Positions 1 through 7,671 of a DNA stretch of 23,329 nucleotides are shown in pieces; position 1 is the stretch's first letter, and every line of letters begins with the position of its first letter. This DNA comes from Clostridia bacterium (GTDB lineage Bacteria; Bacillota; Clostridia; Oscillospirales; CAG-272), in assembly GCA_017461825.1 (NCBI GenBank), contig JAFTXB010000269.1:1-23329 (forward strand), read 5' to 3'. The notes under the pieces are model-generated. The model made no database searches. It worked only from the letters and a program-made list of their open reading frames with translations, and had not been told where the DNA came from. The translations under genes were made by a program, and so were the position numbers.

Positions 1-2
1 AA

Positions 3-251
3 AATCTGGACTTGTCAAAGGAATACTTACGGAAGGTGCTAATGTGTACGTATTTTCCGGAATACACTCCTTTAATTGGAATTGACATTCGTTCCGAAAA
101 GTATTCAAAAGTGCAGATGGATAACATAGAGTTTTTTGCAAATAAACTGTACAATGCCATACAACAGCTATTGCGGAAAGATGCAGAAGACAATTTATCT
201 GTGAAATATAATGCTTTGTTTTGTGGCTTGGAAAATTTTCTTGATAAATAG
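3..251 (+). CDS. C-terminal fragment of an unrecognised protein, 5' end outside window
   Basis: The frame is open to the left edge of the window and ends at a TAG at 249-251, so this is most likely the last 82 codons of a longer gene. A TTG at 12 could in principle start it, but no ribosome binding site is visible in the few bases upstream. The visible part is rich in Lys, Asn, Tyr and Phe and probably helical in its second half (KLYNAIQQLLRKDAE), with no signal peptide or membrane segment. I do not recognise the family. A short inverted repeat and then a terminator follow. Confidence 0.5.
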   Translation, partial: NLDLSKEYLRKVLMCTYFPEYTPLIGIDIRSEKYSKVQMDNIEFFANKLYNAIQQLLRKDAEDNLSVKYNALFCGLENFLDK

Positions 252-263
252 AGAAATCATTTT

Positions 264-285
264 TGCTTTTGTGTCCGCAAAAGCA
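264..285. repeat. Inverted repeat after the partial gene
   Basis: TGCTTTTG (264-271) and CAAAAGCA (278-285) form a perfect 8-bp stem with a 6-base loop, 12 bases after the preceding stop codon. There is no T tract behind it, so it is a weak terminator at best. It could also protect the 3' end of the transcript. Confidence 0.35.
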
Positions 286-319
286 GTGCTTGTCAGGAAA
301 AATAGACAGGCTTTCGGGA

Positions 320-380
320 CGCACAACCCAAAGGCTCCCATGTGCAAAGGGAGCTGAGTGATTGCGCATGCCAAGCGCAC
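320..380. repeat. REP/MITE-like palindromic repeat, probably degraded
   Basis: GCTCCC (334-339) and GGGAGC (349-354) flank ATGTGCAAA. From memory, the string resembles palindromic intergenic repeats common in Oscillospirales genomes (GGCTCCC..TGTGCAAAGGGAGCTG...GACTGAG). The second half looks decayed. Only one copy lies in this window, so the repeat status rests on recognition, not on copies seen here. Confidence 0.35.
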
Positions 381-384
381 CACC

Positions 385-429
385 AAGAAAAAGCCAACGC
401 AGACGTTTTGTCCATGTTGGCTTTTTCTT
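385..429. terminator. Bidirectional intrinsic terminator
   Basis: A 14-bp perfect inverted repeat, 385-398 (AAGAAAAAGCCAAC) with 416-429, encloses a 17-base loop. The stem carries A5 on one arm and T5 on the other, so it can end transcription both ways. It lies 12 bases beyond the minus-strand hydrolase stop codon and downstream of the plus-strand fragment, so it separates two convergent units. Confidence 0.75.
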
Positions 430-441
430 CGTTAGCTACTC

Positions 442-1389
442 TCAATCCCCGTAAATGCGAGTCTGAAATTCCTTTTCTGCCGCCGTGTAGGTGTCAAAAT
501 CGCAGAAAAAACTAAGCCCGTGCCCTGCCCCTTTTACGGCAAGATAGTATTTTTCCGAGGCGCAGGCATCGTATATTTCCCTTGCCATCGAAAACGGCAC
601 AAAATCGTCCTCCTCGCCGTGGATGATGAGGATCGGTACCTTTGCATTCTTGACCGCCTCCACAGCACCTCCGTCCTTCATAGAAAAACCGCCAAACACG
701 CGTGCGCCGAGGCAGACGAAGGGATAGCCCAATTTATCGGATATTCCCATGTCGCGGCAGACCTTGCGAATGATCGATTCGGGCGAAGAATAACCGCAAT
801 CGGCGGAAATGCCCTTGACCTGCGGCGGGAGATTAAGCTCGGATGCCATAAGAATGGTAGCCGCCCCCATGGAAACGCCAGAAAGCATGATCTTGACGTC
901 CTGCCCAAAGCGCTCAACAGCGTAGTTGACCCAATCGAGACAGTCGTATTTTTCTTTGATTCCAAAGGTAATAACGTTGCCGTCGCTCTCGCCGTGCGCT
1001 CTTTGATCGACCAAAAGGAGATTGACGCCCGATTTTTGTGTCAGTCCCGCCGCTCCGCAGCCGTCACGCAAAGCAGCTCCGCGCCAGCCGTGGAAAAAGA
1101 TCTCCAAGCGGTTGTCGCTGTTCTCCGCGGGATAAAAACGGCCAACCAGACGCAATCCGTCACGCGAGGTGATCTCCACGCGCTCAAAAGGACGCGCCAA
1201 GGCACGGTCCACCCACTGCATCATGGGATCCTTATATTGCATATCACGCTCATTTCCGAAAAAGAGATGCGGATCCACCTTTTTCTTTTTCTCGGGCATA
1301 TAAAACGCCTTCCCGAAGCTCCAACGGGCAAAGCCCAAAACAATAGCCGCCAGCAGAAGCAGGACGGCTCCGATGATCAAAAACGGCAT
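442..1389 (-). CDS. Membrane-anchored alpha/beta hydrolase (esterase/peptidase-like)
   Basis: 315 aa. The N-terminus (residues 3-22) is a single hydrophobic anchor followed by a KKKK stretch, placing the catalytic domain at the membrane. The fold shows the oxyanion strand FFHGWRG (about 98-104), the nucleophile elbow G-V-S-M-G with Ser173, the acid Asp261 in HGEEDDFVP, and the base His290 in GAGHG: a complete triad. It resembles the YqkD-like hydrolases of Firmicutes; the substrate cannot be read from sequence. I chose the ATG at 1389 because GAAAGGAG lies just upstream. A TTG further up at 1446 is in frame but sits inside the -35 box of a good promoter. It is probably monocistronic, since its 3' end meets a bidirectional terminator. 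Confidence 0.88.
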   Translation of the reverse strand: MPFLIIGAVLLLLAAIVLGFARWSFGKAFYMPEKKKKVDPHLFFGNERDMQYKDPMMQWVDRALARPFERVEITSRDGLRLVGRFYPAENSDNRLEIFFHGWRGAALRDGCGAAGLTQKSGVNLLLVDQRAHGESDGNVITFGIKEKYDCLDWVNYAVERFGQDVKIMLSGVSMGAATILMASELNLPPQVKGISADCGYSSPESIIRKVCRDMGISDKLGYPFVCLGARVFGGFSMKDGGAVEAVKNAKVPILIIHGEEDDFVPFSMAREIYDACASEKYYLAVKGAGHGLSFFCDFDTYTAAEKEFQTRIYGD

Positions 1390-1417
1390 AATGCGCTCCT
1401 TTCCTATCAATGCGTAC

Positions 1418-1446
1418 AGTATAGCATATTTTTGCAAAAAAATCAA
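1418..1446 (-). promoter_or_regulatory. SigA-type promoter of the alpha/beta hydrolase
   Basis: On the minus strand, TTGATT (1446-1441) and TATACT (1423-1418) are separated by exactly 17 bases. The start codon at 1389 follows about 28 bases after the -10, leaving a short leader with a good ribosome binding site. Confidence 0.7.
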
Positions 1447-1465
1447 TGCGAACTCTGCAAAAAAC

Positions 1466-1494
1466 TTGACTTTTTCACCTTTTTATGATAACAT
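1466..1494 (+). promoter_or_regulatory. SigA-type promoter of the RNHCP gene
   Basis: TTGACT (1466-1471), a 17-base spacer, then TAACAT (1489-1494). It is divergent from the hydrolase promoter, with 19 bases between the two -35 boxes. The ATG at 1526 is 31 bases after the -10. Confidence 0.55.
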
Positions 1495-1525
1495 AATAAA
1501 AGAACAAAACACGAGGAGAACGAAC

Positions 1526-1855
1526 ATGGAGCAAAAGCGATTTACAAAAAATGACAACGGCTTTATTTGCACACATTGCGGCAAAGAGGTGCACCCGCTG
1601 GGGTATACCTCGCGCAATCATTGCCCTTTTTGTCTTTGGTCGCTCCATGTCGATATCAACCCGGGTGACAGAGCTTGCGAATGCCGTGGCGAAATGGAGC
1701 CGATTCGCGTGGAACCCGATGCGCGCAAGGGATATATCATTATCCATCGCTGTACCAAATGCGGGGAGCTACACCGCAACCGCGCCGCGCATGAGGCAAA
1801 GGATCAGCCGGACAGCATGCGCCTTTTGATCCGTTTGACAGCGGGAAAGCTCTGA
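1526..1855 (+). CDS. RNHCP domain protein (double zinc-ribbon)
   Basis: 109 aa, cytoplasmic. It contains the string that names the RNHCP family: S-R-N-H-C-P-F-C at residues 29-36. Paired cysteines C15/C18 with C33/C36 form one likely zinc ribbon, and C51/C53 with C76/C79 a second. The family is small, found in Firmicutes and Actinobacteria, and has no established biochemical role; zinc binding and perhaps nucleic-acid or protein contact are inferred from the Cys pattern. Start: ATG at 1526 with GAGGAG at 1513-1518. The same frame is open further upstream, but that part overlaps the promoter region. It is a single-gene unit ending at the terminator at 1882. Confidence 0.85.
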   Translation: MEQKRFTKNDNGFICTHCGKEVHPLGYTSRNHCPFCLWSLHVDINPGDRACECRGEMEPIRVEPDARKGYIIIHRCTKCGELHRNRAAHEAKDQPDSMRLLIRLTAGKL

Positions 1856-1881
1856 TCCGTAAAAAGCCAATAAAACAATAT

Positions 1882-1918
1882 GGGTGCCGCAAATTGCTTG
1901 CGGCACCCTCTGTTTTTT
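1882..1918. terminator. Strong intrinsic terminator shared by two convergent units
   Basis: GGGTGCCGCAA (1882-1892) pairs perfectly with 1898-1908 around a 5-base loop and is followed on the plus strand by TCTGTTTTTT. It ends the RNHCP gene. On the minus strand the same hairpin, followed by a T-rich stretch, can end the long operon. The stop codon of the last operon gene (1917-1919) lies inside the plus-strand T tract. Confidence 0.85.
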
Positions 1919-2204
1919 AGAAATTGGGAGTCCAATGCTCGTCATCGTAAGGATCGGTGACAGCGGGCTCTTCTGCGGTAGTGGTCTCCGCAGCGGTGGT
2001 CTCCGCAGTTGTGCTCTCTTCCTCACCGCCCGTGGTCTCATCGGGCTCGGCGGTCGTCTCGTCGGGTGCGGTAGTCACATCTGCGTTGTCGGTGGTCACT
2101 TCGGTGGTGGGATCCTCTTTGTCGCCTTCGTTATTGCAGGACGCAAATGCAGCAACGCTGAGAAGAAGTCCGATTGCCAGTAATACAACTATGATTTTTT
2201 TCAT
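1917..2204 (-). CDS. Small Thr/Glu-rich lipoprotein, last gene of the operon
   Basis: 95 aa. Residues 1-23 are a lipoprotein signal peptide (MKKIIVVLLAIGLL... ending F-A-S-C), so the mature protein of about 73 residues would be anchored to the outer face of the membrane. Nearly all of it is a low-complexity acidic tract built from TTAE, DETT and TTAP units, like the linker that normally joins a lipobox to a folded domain. It is followed only by a short tail, DPYDDEHWTPNF. No folded domain follows. Start: ATG at 2204 with GGAG about 8 bases upstream. It begins 38 bases after the upstream gene ends. It may be a spacer-only surface protein or the remnant of a larger lipoprotein. The tract is encoded by direct DNA repeats (for example 1981-1993 and 1996-2008). 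Confidence 0.7.
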   Translation of the reverse strand: MKKIIVVLLAIGLLLSVAAFASCNNEGDKEDPTTEVTTDNADVTTAPDETTAEPDETTGGEEESTTAETTAAETTTAEEPAVTDPYDDEHWTPNF

Positions 2205-2242
2205 GATCTTTTCTCCATTCTGTACGTATTCGGACATGTCCG

Positions 2243-3883
2243 TTACTGTGCGGTTGCGGTTGCAACGATGTGATTGAGCATGGTGTTGTTGGTTGTACCT
2301 GCGGCAATGGCAGCCTGCGCAACAGCACACAGTGTGCGCGAGTTGGCGGTTTTGTCAAATGCTGCGTAAACATATCCAACGCTGCCGTCGGCATAGGTAA
2401 TAACAATACAACCGGTTGCCGAATACAGGGTGTTGAAATCTGCCTTGGTATCGTTGATCGCATAATATGCACCGCGGTAGGTATAGGTGCCGTTTACGTT
2501 TTCCTCTACCCACTTCGCCTTTTCAACCAACGTGTAGTTGCCTTCGCCCAACGCTTCAATGCTCATCACGGGCTTCTCTGCGTCCAGCTTAGAGCTTTCC
2601 GCAATGAGTGTTGCATATTTAACCGATTTGCTATATGTCTTGAGTGCGTTATAAGCCGAAGCCGTGAGCTTGGAGGTGAAACGGATGCCGTAAGGATCCT
2701 GCGTACGGATCGATGCGCCCTCTACATTTGTCAGTGCGTCGGCACCGATGCAAACAGGGGTGATAACAGCATCAGCCGTTGCATCTTCCACCTTGAAAAC
2801 CGTACCAGCGGGATAAAGCTTGCCGCCAATATCCCAACCAACATTATTTGCTACTGTTTTGTACACAACGCCGTCCGGCAAAACGACACCGCTTTTGAGT
2901 ACGTCTTTACCGATCGTCCATTTCGCGCCGTTGTCGTTGATGACAGTAGCGCGGCCGGCAGCCGCTCCTGCTGAGCCTGCATAAAGGAACGTGGTAAAGG
3001 GCATGCCGTTATTGAGTGCCTTGATCTCGGAGCCTGCCGCAAGGTTGAAAACAAGCTCATTGTTTGCGTGCTGTGCTTCAAAAATGATCGCATGGTCGTC
3101 ATCCACGAGCTGGATGCAATCGGTAACGATCTTGGAGGTGCCGTCAAGCGTAAAGGATGCCTTTGCGCTGTGGTGCCAAAGCTCGATCACCTGAATGGTT
3201 CTGCCGGTGGGCGCCATATTGATGGTGCTGTTCTCCATGGTAACGTTAATGATACCGTATCTGTTTGCCGCAATGCATCTGGTATCCGCATAAACGTTGA
3301 AGGTGGTATTTTTGAAATTCAGATTCAAAGTGGTGCGCTCTACGCAGAAGGAATACGTTCTGCCGGAGGGGCCGTAGGTATTGTCTTCATTGAGCACTGC
3401 GCAGGATTCTACCTTGCAGTTTTCAAACGTGATACTCTGAGTGGTTTTCTTGTCATCGCCGTCGTACTCATTGGGACGCATGCCCGAACGCATCACGAGC
3501 GTCATGTTTTTGAAAACGAGATCTGCGGTAAATCTGTAGAAAAATCCGTTGTCGTTTGAGCCGTCGTCCATAGTCAGGGTGTGACCGTTTCCGTCAATGA
3601 CGAAAGCCTTGTCGGCACCCGTGACCGAATTGAGCGCGGTATTGTTGCTGAAACGCATGGTCTGCCTGTAATCGGCGATCATTACAATCGTTCCGCCGGT
3701 ATCCTTGAGGGCGGCAATGGCGTTTTCAAGCGTATCGTAGTAGGTTCCGCTGCTTTCGGCACCGATGCGGAAGTTTTTGCCGTTTGCGGCTTCGGAGGCA
3801 TCGGTGGTCGCCGCAAACGCGGGAAGTGCCAACATTCCCAGCAGCATTCCAACTGCCAAAATCATAGAAATAATTTTTTTCAT
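2243..3883 (-). CDS. Secreted beta-helix-like protein with C-terminal GASIR module (copy 2)
   Basis: 546 aa. A Sec signal peptide ends near A-F-A-A (about residue 25). Residues 35-340 have the look of a right-handed parallel beta-helix: repeated short strands with Asn/Thr/Ile-rich turns (ITFENCKVESC, LNFKNTTFNVY, INVTMENSTI). C156, C161 and C180 are conserved with the paralog at 6106-7671. A linker carries NNVGWDIGGKLYPAGT. Residues 388-530 are the GASIR module (GASIRT..PYGIRFTS, EALGEGNYTLVE, ITYADGSV), also present in two other operon proteins. No catalytic motif of a known polysaccharide lyase is evident. Start: ATG at 3883 with AAGGAG 6 bases upstream; the preceding gene stops 24 bases away. 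Expected at the cell surface or released. The function is unknown; glycan or surface binding is a guess. Confidence 0.85.
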   Translation of the reverse strand: MKKIISMILAVGMLLGMLALPAFAATTDASEAANGKNFRIGAESSGTYYDTLENAIAALKDTGGTIVMIADYRQTMRFSNNTALNSVTGADKAFVIDGNGHTLTMDDGSNDNGFFYRFTADLVFKNMTLVMRSGMRPNEYDGDDKKTTQSITFENCKVESCAVLNEDNTYGPSGRTYSFCVERTTLNLNFKNTTFNVYADTRCIAANRYGIINVTMENSTINMAPTGRTIQVIELWHHSAKASFTLDGTSKIVTDCIQLVDDDHAIIFEAQHANNELVFNLAAGSEIKALNNGMPFTTFLYAGSAGAAAGRATVINDNGAKWTIGKDVLKSGVVLPDGVVYKTVANNVGWDIGGKLYPAGTVFKVEDATADAVITPVCIGADALTNVEGASIRTQDPYGIRFTSKLTASAYNALKTYSKSVKYATLIAESSKLDAEKPVMSIEALGEGNYTLVEKAKWVEENVNGTYTYRGAYYAINDTKADFNTLYSATGCIVITYADGSVGYVYAAFDKTANSRTLCAVAQAAIAAGTTNNTMLNHIVATATAQ

Positions 3884-3907
3884 GGTTATCTCCTTTTCTG
3901 TTTGAAA

Positions 3908-5932
3908 TTACTCAAACCAAGATTGCGGTGCGGACAGGTAGATATCCCCGTAAGCTGTGGTGTTTTCGTTGCTTGCAAGGAAGGCTGCCTTGTCCTCATA
4001 AAAGGTGTGTGTCACTGTCCCGTTTTTCAGGGTCAGCATGTTAATGTCATCATTTGCGAGATATACGGTGCTCTTGAGTGTACCGTTCTCAAAGAAATAC
4101 GAGTTGATCCCGCCCTTCCAAGATGCCTTGACACATTGGATAAAGTCAAAATCATCGGTACCGGGCAGGGGCTTGGAACGCTCACCCGTAGAGAGCGGCC
4201 AAAGTACATAGGTGGGAGCCACGGTGGAATAAATGTTGTCCGCCGTTTGCTGAACGCCGTGATGTGCCACCTGCATGATATCGGATTTGAGCACGCTCGC
4301 ATCGTAAAGCGCGAGCAGGATCGCGCCGGTATCACGGCTGGAATCCGCGGGAAACAGCGTTTTGATGCCGTCCGCCTCAACGGTAAAGACGAGGCTCGTG
4401 TTGTTGTACTGCGAGTAACGGTAAACGGTGGAGGTATCAAGCTCCTTATTCTCCGTTTCGGCTTCTGCGTTGTAGAGCTTGCTGTCGTAATCCGATACAT
4501 CCTGACACAGCGCGTGCAGATCGTGCGTGTAGAGCACGGTGATCTTTGCGTTGCGGGCGTAAATGACCTGCCCCGGGTGAGCGGTGACGGTCTTTGCCCC
4601 TGTGTATTGGGTTGCAATTGCGGTTTCGGTCGCGTTCCAGCGTTCTTCTTCGCCGTCGCCGCCGAGATTGGAGCAGACCTCATTTGTCGGGCGGTTGTAG
4701 ATAAACTGTTCAACCGTCACTTGATCCGCATAGAGCTCTGAAAAGCGCACAAAGGCACCGAGGTGATCGTAATGACCGTGGGTAAAGATCCACGCGGCAA
4801 TTGTGATCCTTTGCGGATCGGGCGCGAGATGCGCAAGAACCTCGAAAAGCTGCTCGGCATTGCCGCTGTCGGTGTTGCCGCTGTCGCAGTTGTGCCCTAC
4901 GTGGTTGCTGTAACCGCCGTCAATGACAATAAAACTGCCGTCATGCAAGCGGAAAACATAGCCCATGCCCGAGTAAACGCCCTGCTGTGCGTTTAGTCCC
5001 AACTGCAAAAGCTCTGTGCTGTCATACAGCTTTTCGTAGCTGCCCGCTTTGAGCGCGGGGAGCGACGTGGTGGCGGTGGTCTCGCTCATCACACGCAGCT
5101 CGTCCTCGTTTGGCATCCACAAAACCGTCCTGATCTCCGTTCCTTTTGTAAAGGTGGAATACACGTTGTTGCCAAGTGTATTATCCGTATATAGGGTATA
5201 CCCATCCTTTACAAGTGCGGTCAGATAAGCCTTGTGGGAAAGTGCCGTCAGATTTTCGTAGATATCCTGCGTGGTGCTCGGAGAGGATTTTACTGTTTTT
5301 GCTTTGGTTGCGGTGAAATAGGCTTTTCCCGCATTGAGAACGCTTGTAACCGCCGTTTTGTCAATGCCCTTTTCATAGGCACGGCAGGCAACGTCGGCAA
5401 CACTGCGTGAATGGTCTGCCTTGCTGTAGGCGGTGTAGTAGGTCTTATCTGCCTCACCCTGCTTTGACAGCGTGAGGTAACCGATCCCCGAAAAATCCAG
5501 CGCGTAGGAGCTCCAGTTTTCGGGAATACCAACCAATGCAACGCGATACTGCCACTTGCCGTCAACATCCTCAGCAGACCAAAGGAAGGGCTTGTCGGAC
5601 GAATCAACATATCCGCCGTTCCCCAACGCCTCTTTGGTAAAGGCGGTTGCGGCTTCTACCTTTTCGGTAGGAGCGATCAGCGCGCCGTAGGTAACGGTGT
5701 AGCCCGCATTCTCCAACATATTTTTATATGTGGAGGAAACGTTAACGGTAAAGCGAATGCCATAAGGTGCCTCGGTTCGAATCGACGCGCCCCGCTCTAC
5801 GTAAAAATCGTCGGCGGTCGGTGCGAGGCTGCCCCCGCCAACGGACGAGCCGTTGGCAAGGGCGGAAACCGTAAGGCTTGACAGCATCAAGCCGCAAAGC
5901 AAGACCCATGAAATGAGTTGCTTGAGTTTCAT
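3908..5932 (-). CDS. Secreted GASIR-module plus ComEC-type metallo-beta-lactamase protein
   Basis: 674 aa. A signal peptide ends near residue 27 (VSALA). Residues 48-188 are the GASIR module, here at the N-terminus. Residues 244-293 form a short adaptor (NNVYSTFTKGTE...ELRVM) shared with the MBL lipoprotein at 8785-10614. The MBL domain spans about 318-600: strand FIVIDGGY, metal motif T-H-G-H-Y-D-H (384-390), Asp530 in FPAD, and A-H-H-G (556-559). This layout is typical of the MBL domain of ComEC/Rec2 and of secreted phosphodiesterases, so hydrolysis of a phosphodiester or related ester outside the cell is likely; the substrate is unknown. The last residues, DIYLSAPQSWFE, match the tail of the 41-aa peptide encoded immediately upstream. 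The start at 5932 has only a weak ribosome binding site, which may mean translation coupled to that peptide 18 bases away. Confidence 0.88.
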   Translation of the reverse strand: MKLKQLISWVLLCGLMLSSLTVSALANGSSVGGGSLAPTADDFYVERGASIRTEAPYGIRFTVNVSSTYKNMLENAGYTVTYGALIAPTEKVEAATAFTKEALGNGGYVDSSDKPFLWSAEDVDGKWQYRVALVGIPENWSSYALDFSGIGYLTLSKQGEADKTYYTAYSKADHSRSVADVACRAYEKGIDKTAVTSVLNAGKAYFTATKAKTVKSSPSTTQDIYENLTALSHKAYLTALVKDGYTLYTDNTLGNNVYSTFTKGTEIRTVLWMPNEDELRVMSETTATTSLPALKAGSYEKLYDSTELLQLGLNAQQGVYSGMGYVFRLHDGSFIVIDGGYSNHVGHNCDSGNTDSGNAEQLFEVLAHLAPDPQRITIAAWIFTHGHYDHLGAFVRFSELYADQVTVEQFIYNRPTNEVCSNLGGDGEEERWNATETAIATQYTGAKTVTAHPGQVIYARNAKITVLYTHDLHALCQDVSDYDSKLYNAEAETENKELDTSTVYRYSQYNNTSLVFTVEADGIKTLFPADSSRDTGAILLALYDASVLKSDIMQVAHHGVQQTADNIYSTVAPTYVLWPLSTGERSKPLPGTDDFDFIQCVKASWKGGINSYFFENGTLKSTVYLANDDINMLTLKNGTVTHTFYEDKAAFLASNENTTAYGDIYLSAPQSWFE

Positions 5933-5950
5933 AGCCTTATCTTGTGGATA

Positions 5951-6076
5951 TTATTGTCCGAACCAATTCTCGGGAGCTTCCAGCACAATATCAACGTCGG
6001 TTACGCTGGTGGTGAGGATATCCTCATTCATAAGGTTCACATAGGTGAGATCGGGAGTGATGTAAGTCTTTTTCAT
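5951..6076 (-). CDS. 41-aa peptide sharing a C-terminal tail with the adjacent MBL protein
   Basis: A short but convincing gene: ATG at 6076-6074, stop TAA at 5953-5951, with AAAGGATG about 10 bases upstream. It sits in the operon 29 bases after the beta-helix gene and 18 bases before the MBL gene. It begins MKKTYITPDL, continues with NEDILTTS and ends VDIVLEAPENWFGQ. There is no signal peptide and no cysteine. The tail aligns with the extreme C-terminus of the next protein (D-I-x-L-x-A-P-x-x-W-F, with TT upstream in both) although the codons differ, so the match is at protein level. From memory, short proteins beginning MKK-Y-x-x-P with an ED-I-x-T-T-S core recur in gut Clostridia, without an assigned function. 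It could be a secreted or modified peptide, or a partner that mimics the MBL tail; neither is shown. Confidence 0.72.
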   Translation of the reverse strand: MKKTYITPDLTYVNLMNEDILTTSVTDVDIVLEAPENWFGQ

Positions 6077-6105
6077 GATCAATTTCATCCTTTCTCTGTT
6101 CTATA

Positions 6106-7671
6106 TCAGTTGCCCATAATGGTGTTGTACTCATCGGCTGTGATAGCAGCGGCATCCAAAGCCGATGCTGCAACGCCGGAGATACTGCGCACGTCACCCT
6201 TTGCACCGTAAATGGTTGCAACAGAGCCGTCGGCATAGGTAACGGTTACGTAAGGAATTGCGGTGAATTCCATGGAAGTATCCTTAATATTGGTCAATAC
6301 AACGCGGTACTCCTTGTTTTCAACAGCCCACTTAAACTTGGTGGCAGTGTCAACGTAGTTGCCCTCGCCGAGAGCCTCTTTTGTAAATGCATCGGCAGCG
6401 GTTACCTTTGCGTTGGGAGCAATGATTGCGCCGTAGGTAACGGTTGCGCCAGCAAGAGCAGCTCTGAGCTCATCGCTCACCGTTGCGGTGTAACGAATAC
6501 CCGTGGGATTGTTAACCAGTACCGATGCACCGCTTGCCATGGAGAGGCCGGTGGTGACGTCGTAAACGACGGGAGTTGCAACAGCGTCAGCGGTTGCATT
6601 TGCATCGGTTGCGGTTGCACCGTTGCCGTAGAGCTTGTCACCGATTTCCCAGCCGATGGTATTGGCGTTGGTCAGGTTGGGCAGATTTACGCCTGCAACC
6701 AAAGCAGCGGCACTGATTTTCAGACCGGAAAGGGTTCCACTAAATGTTCCTTTATTAGAAGTTCCAACAAAATCACCGGCAGTATTCATTTGAATTTCTG
6801 CGCCTTCAGCAAGATCAAAAATTAATTTGTTTGTTGCTTGTTGCAATTCAAACATAATGCTTGGGTCACCGGATACAGTTTCGGTATTTGCAATAATCTT
6901 GGAAGTAGCATCCATTTTTAATGTCACTGTATGATTTTGACCACTCTGATACAACTCGAGAACCTGAATCGATTTGGCAGAAGACGGAAATACGATCTGG
7001 CTACCATTTTTCAAAATAAGGCTTGCTGTTCTTGTTGTATTGCCATTTACTCCCATCACACGATCGTTTCCATAAAAATTGTATATGGTATTATCGAAAA
7101 CAAGTGTAGAATTCCCATCGAAACAAAAACCCCAGTTTTTGCCGGAAGGAGTGACAGTAGAACCTGAAATGGTTGCACATGCATCAACGGTACAATCCTT
7201 AAAAGTAACCGTAACATGTGCCCACGGACGGAAACCGCCATTCATCACGATGTGAAGATTTTCAAAGGTCAAATTTTCTGTAAAATCTGTAAAAACATCT
7301 TGACCTGTCGTACTTGCGTTAATAATCAAGTTATACTTTTGATCACCTTTGATCGTAACAGGCTTTGTTCCCTTATTGGCATCAGCATATCTAATTGCAA
7401 TGTTAGAAGCAGTAACCGTGGTATTACCATAACTTGACGTGTTGTTTCCGTGAATATTGGCAGAGTGAGTATAGTCCGCAATCTGGGTGATTGTGCCACC
7501 AACGCCATGCAATGCAGCAAGTGCAGAAATCAGATCCTCATGATAAACATAGGAGCCTTCCTCACCAGTGCGGAATTTTGCATTGGCAGGAACCGTATCT
7601 GCAAACGTCATAAACGTCAACGACGCGAGCAGCATACAAACGACAAGTGTGATTGATAAAAATCTTTTCAT
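6106..7671 (-). CDS. Secreted beta-helix-like protein with C-terminal GASIR module (copy 1)
   Basis: 521 aa; paralog of the protein at 2243-3883 with the same domain order. A signal peptide ends near residue 24 (MTFAD). Residues 33-345 have beta-helix-like repeats (LTFENLHIVM, VTVTFKDCTVDAC, LVFDNTIYNFY). The linker NTIGWEIGDKLYGNG corresponds to the linker of the paralog. Residues 380-505 are the GASIR module (GASVLV..PTGIRYTA, EALGEGNYVD, VTYADGSV). C160, C165 and C183 match the three Cys of the paralog. The ATG at 7671 is chosen because it opens a clear signal peptide and has AAAGGA upstream; the frame is open much further up, but that part has no sequence sense. The central part (about 6750-7450) is visibly more AT-rich than the ends, perhaps reflecting domain exchange. 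Surface-exposed; function unknown. Confidence 0.85.
   Translation of the reverse strand: MKRFLSITLVVCMLLASLTFMTFADTVPANAKFRTGEEGSYVYHEDLISALAALHGVGGTITQIADYTHSANIHGNNTSSYGNTTVTASNIAIRYADANKGTKPVTIKGDQKYNLIINASTTGQDVFTDFTENLTFENLHIVMNGGFRPWAHVTVTFKDCTVDACATISGSTVTPSGKNWGFCFDGNSTLVFDNTIYNFYGNDRVMGVNGNTTRTASLILKNGSQIVFPSSAKSIQVLELYQSGQNHTVTLKMDATSKIIANTETVSGDPSIMFELQQATNKLIFDLAEGAEIQMNTAGDFVGTSNKGTFSGTLSGLKISAAALVAGVNLPNLTNANTIGWEIGDKLYGNGATATDANATADAVATPVVYDVTTGLSMASGASVLVNNPTGIRYTATVSDELRAALAGATVTYGAIIAPNAKVTAADAFTKEALGEGNYVDTATKFKWAVENKEYRVVLTNIKDTSMEFTAIPYVTVTYADGSVATIYGAKGDVRSISGVAASALDAAAITADEYNTIMGN

Noticed and set aside
1390..1446. N-terminal extension of the alpha/beta hydrolase to a TTG at 1446
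   Set aside because: The extension would cover the -35 and -10 boxes of its own promoter; the ATG at 1389 has a good ribosome binding site.
520..1488. Long open frame on the plus strand opposite the alpha/beta hydrolase
   Set aside because: It is antisense to a gene with a complete catalytic triad, has no ribosome binding site, and its translation is His/Arg-rich without any domain character.
3581..4741. 386-codon open frame opposite the MBL and beta-helix genes
   Set aside because: It runs across the junction of two well-supported minus-strand genes and is an antisense artefact of their codon bias.
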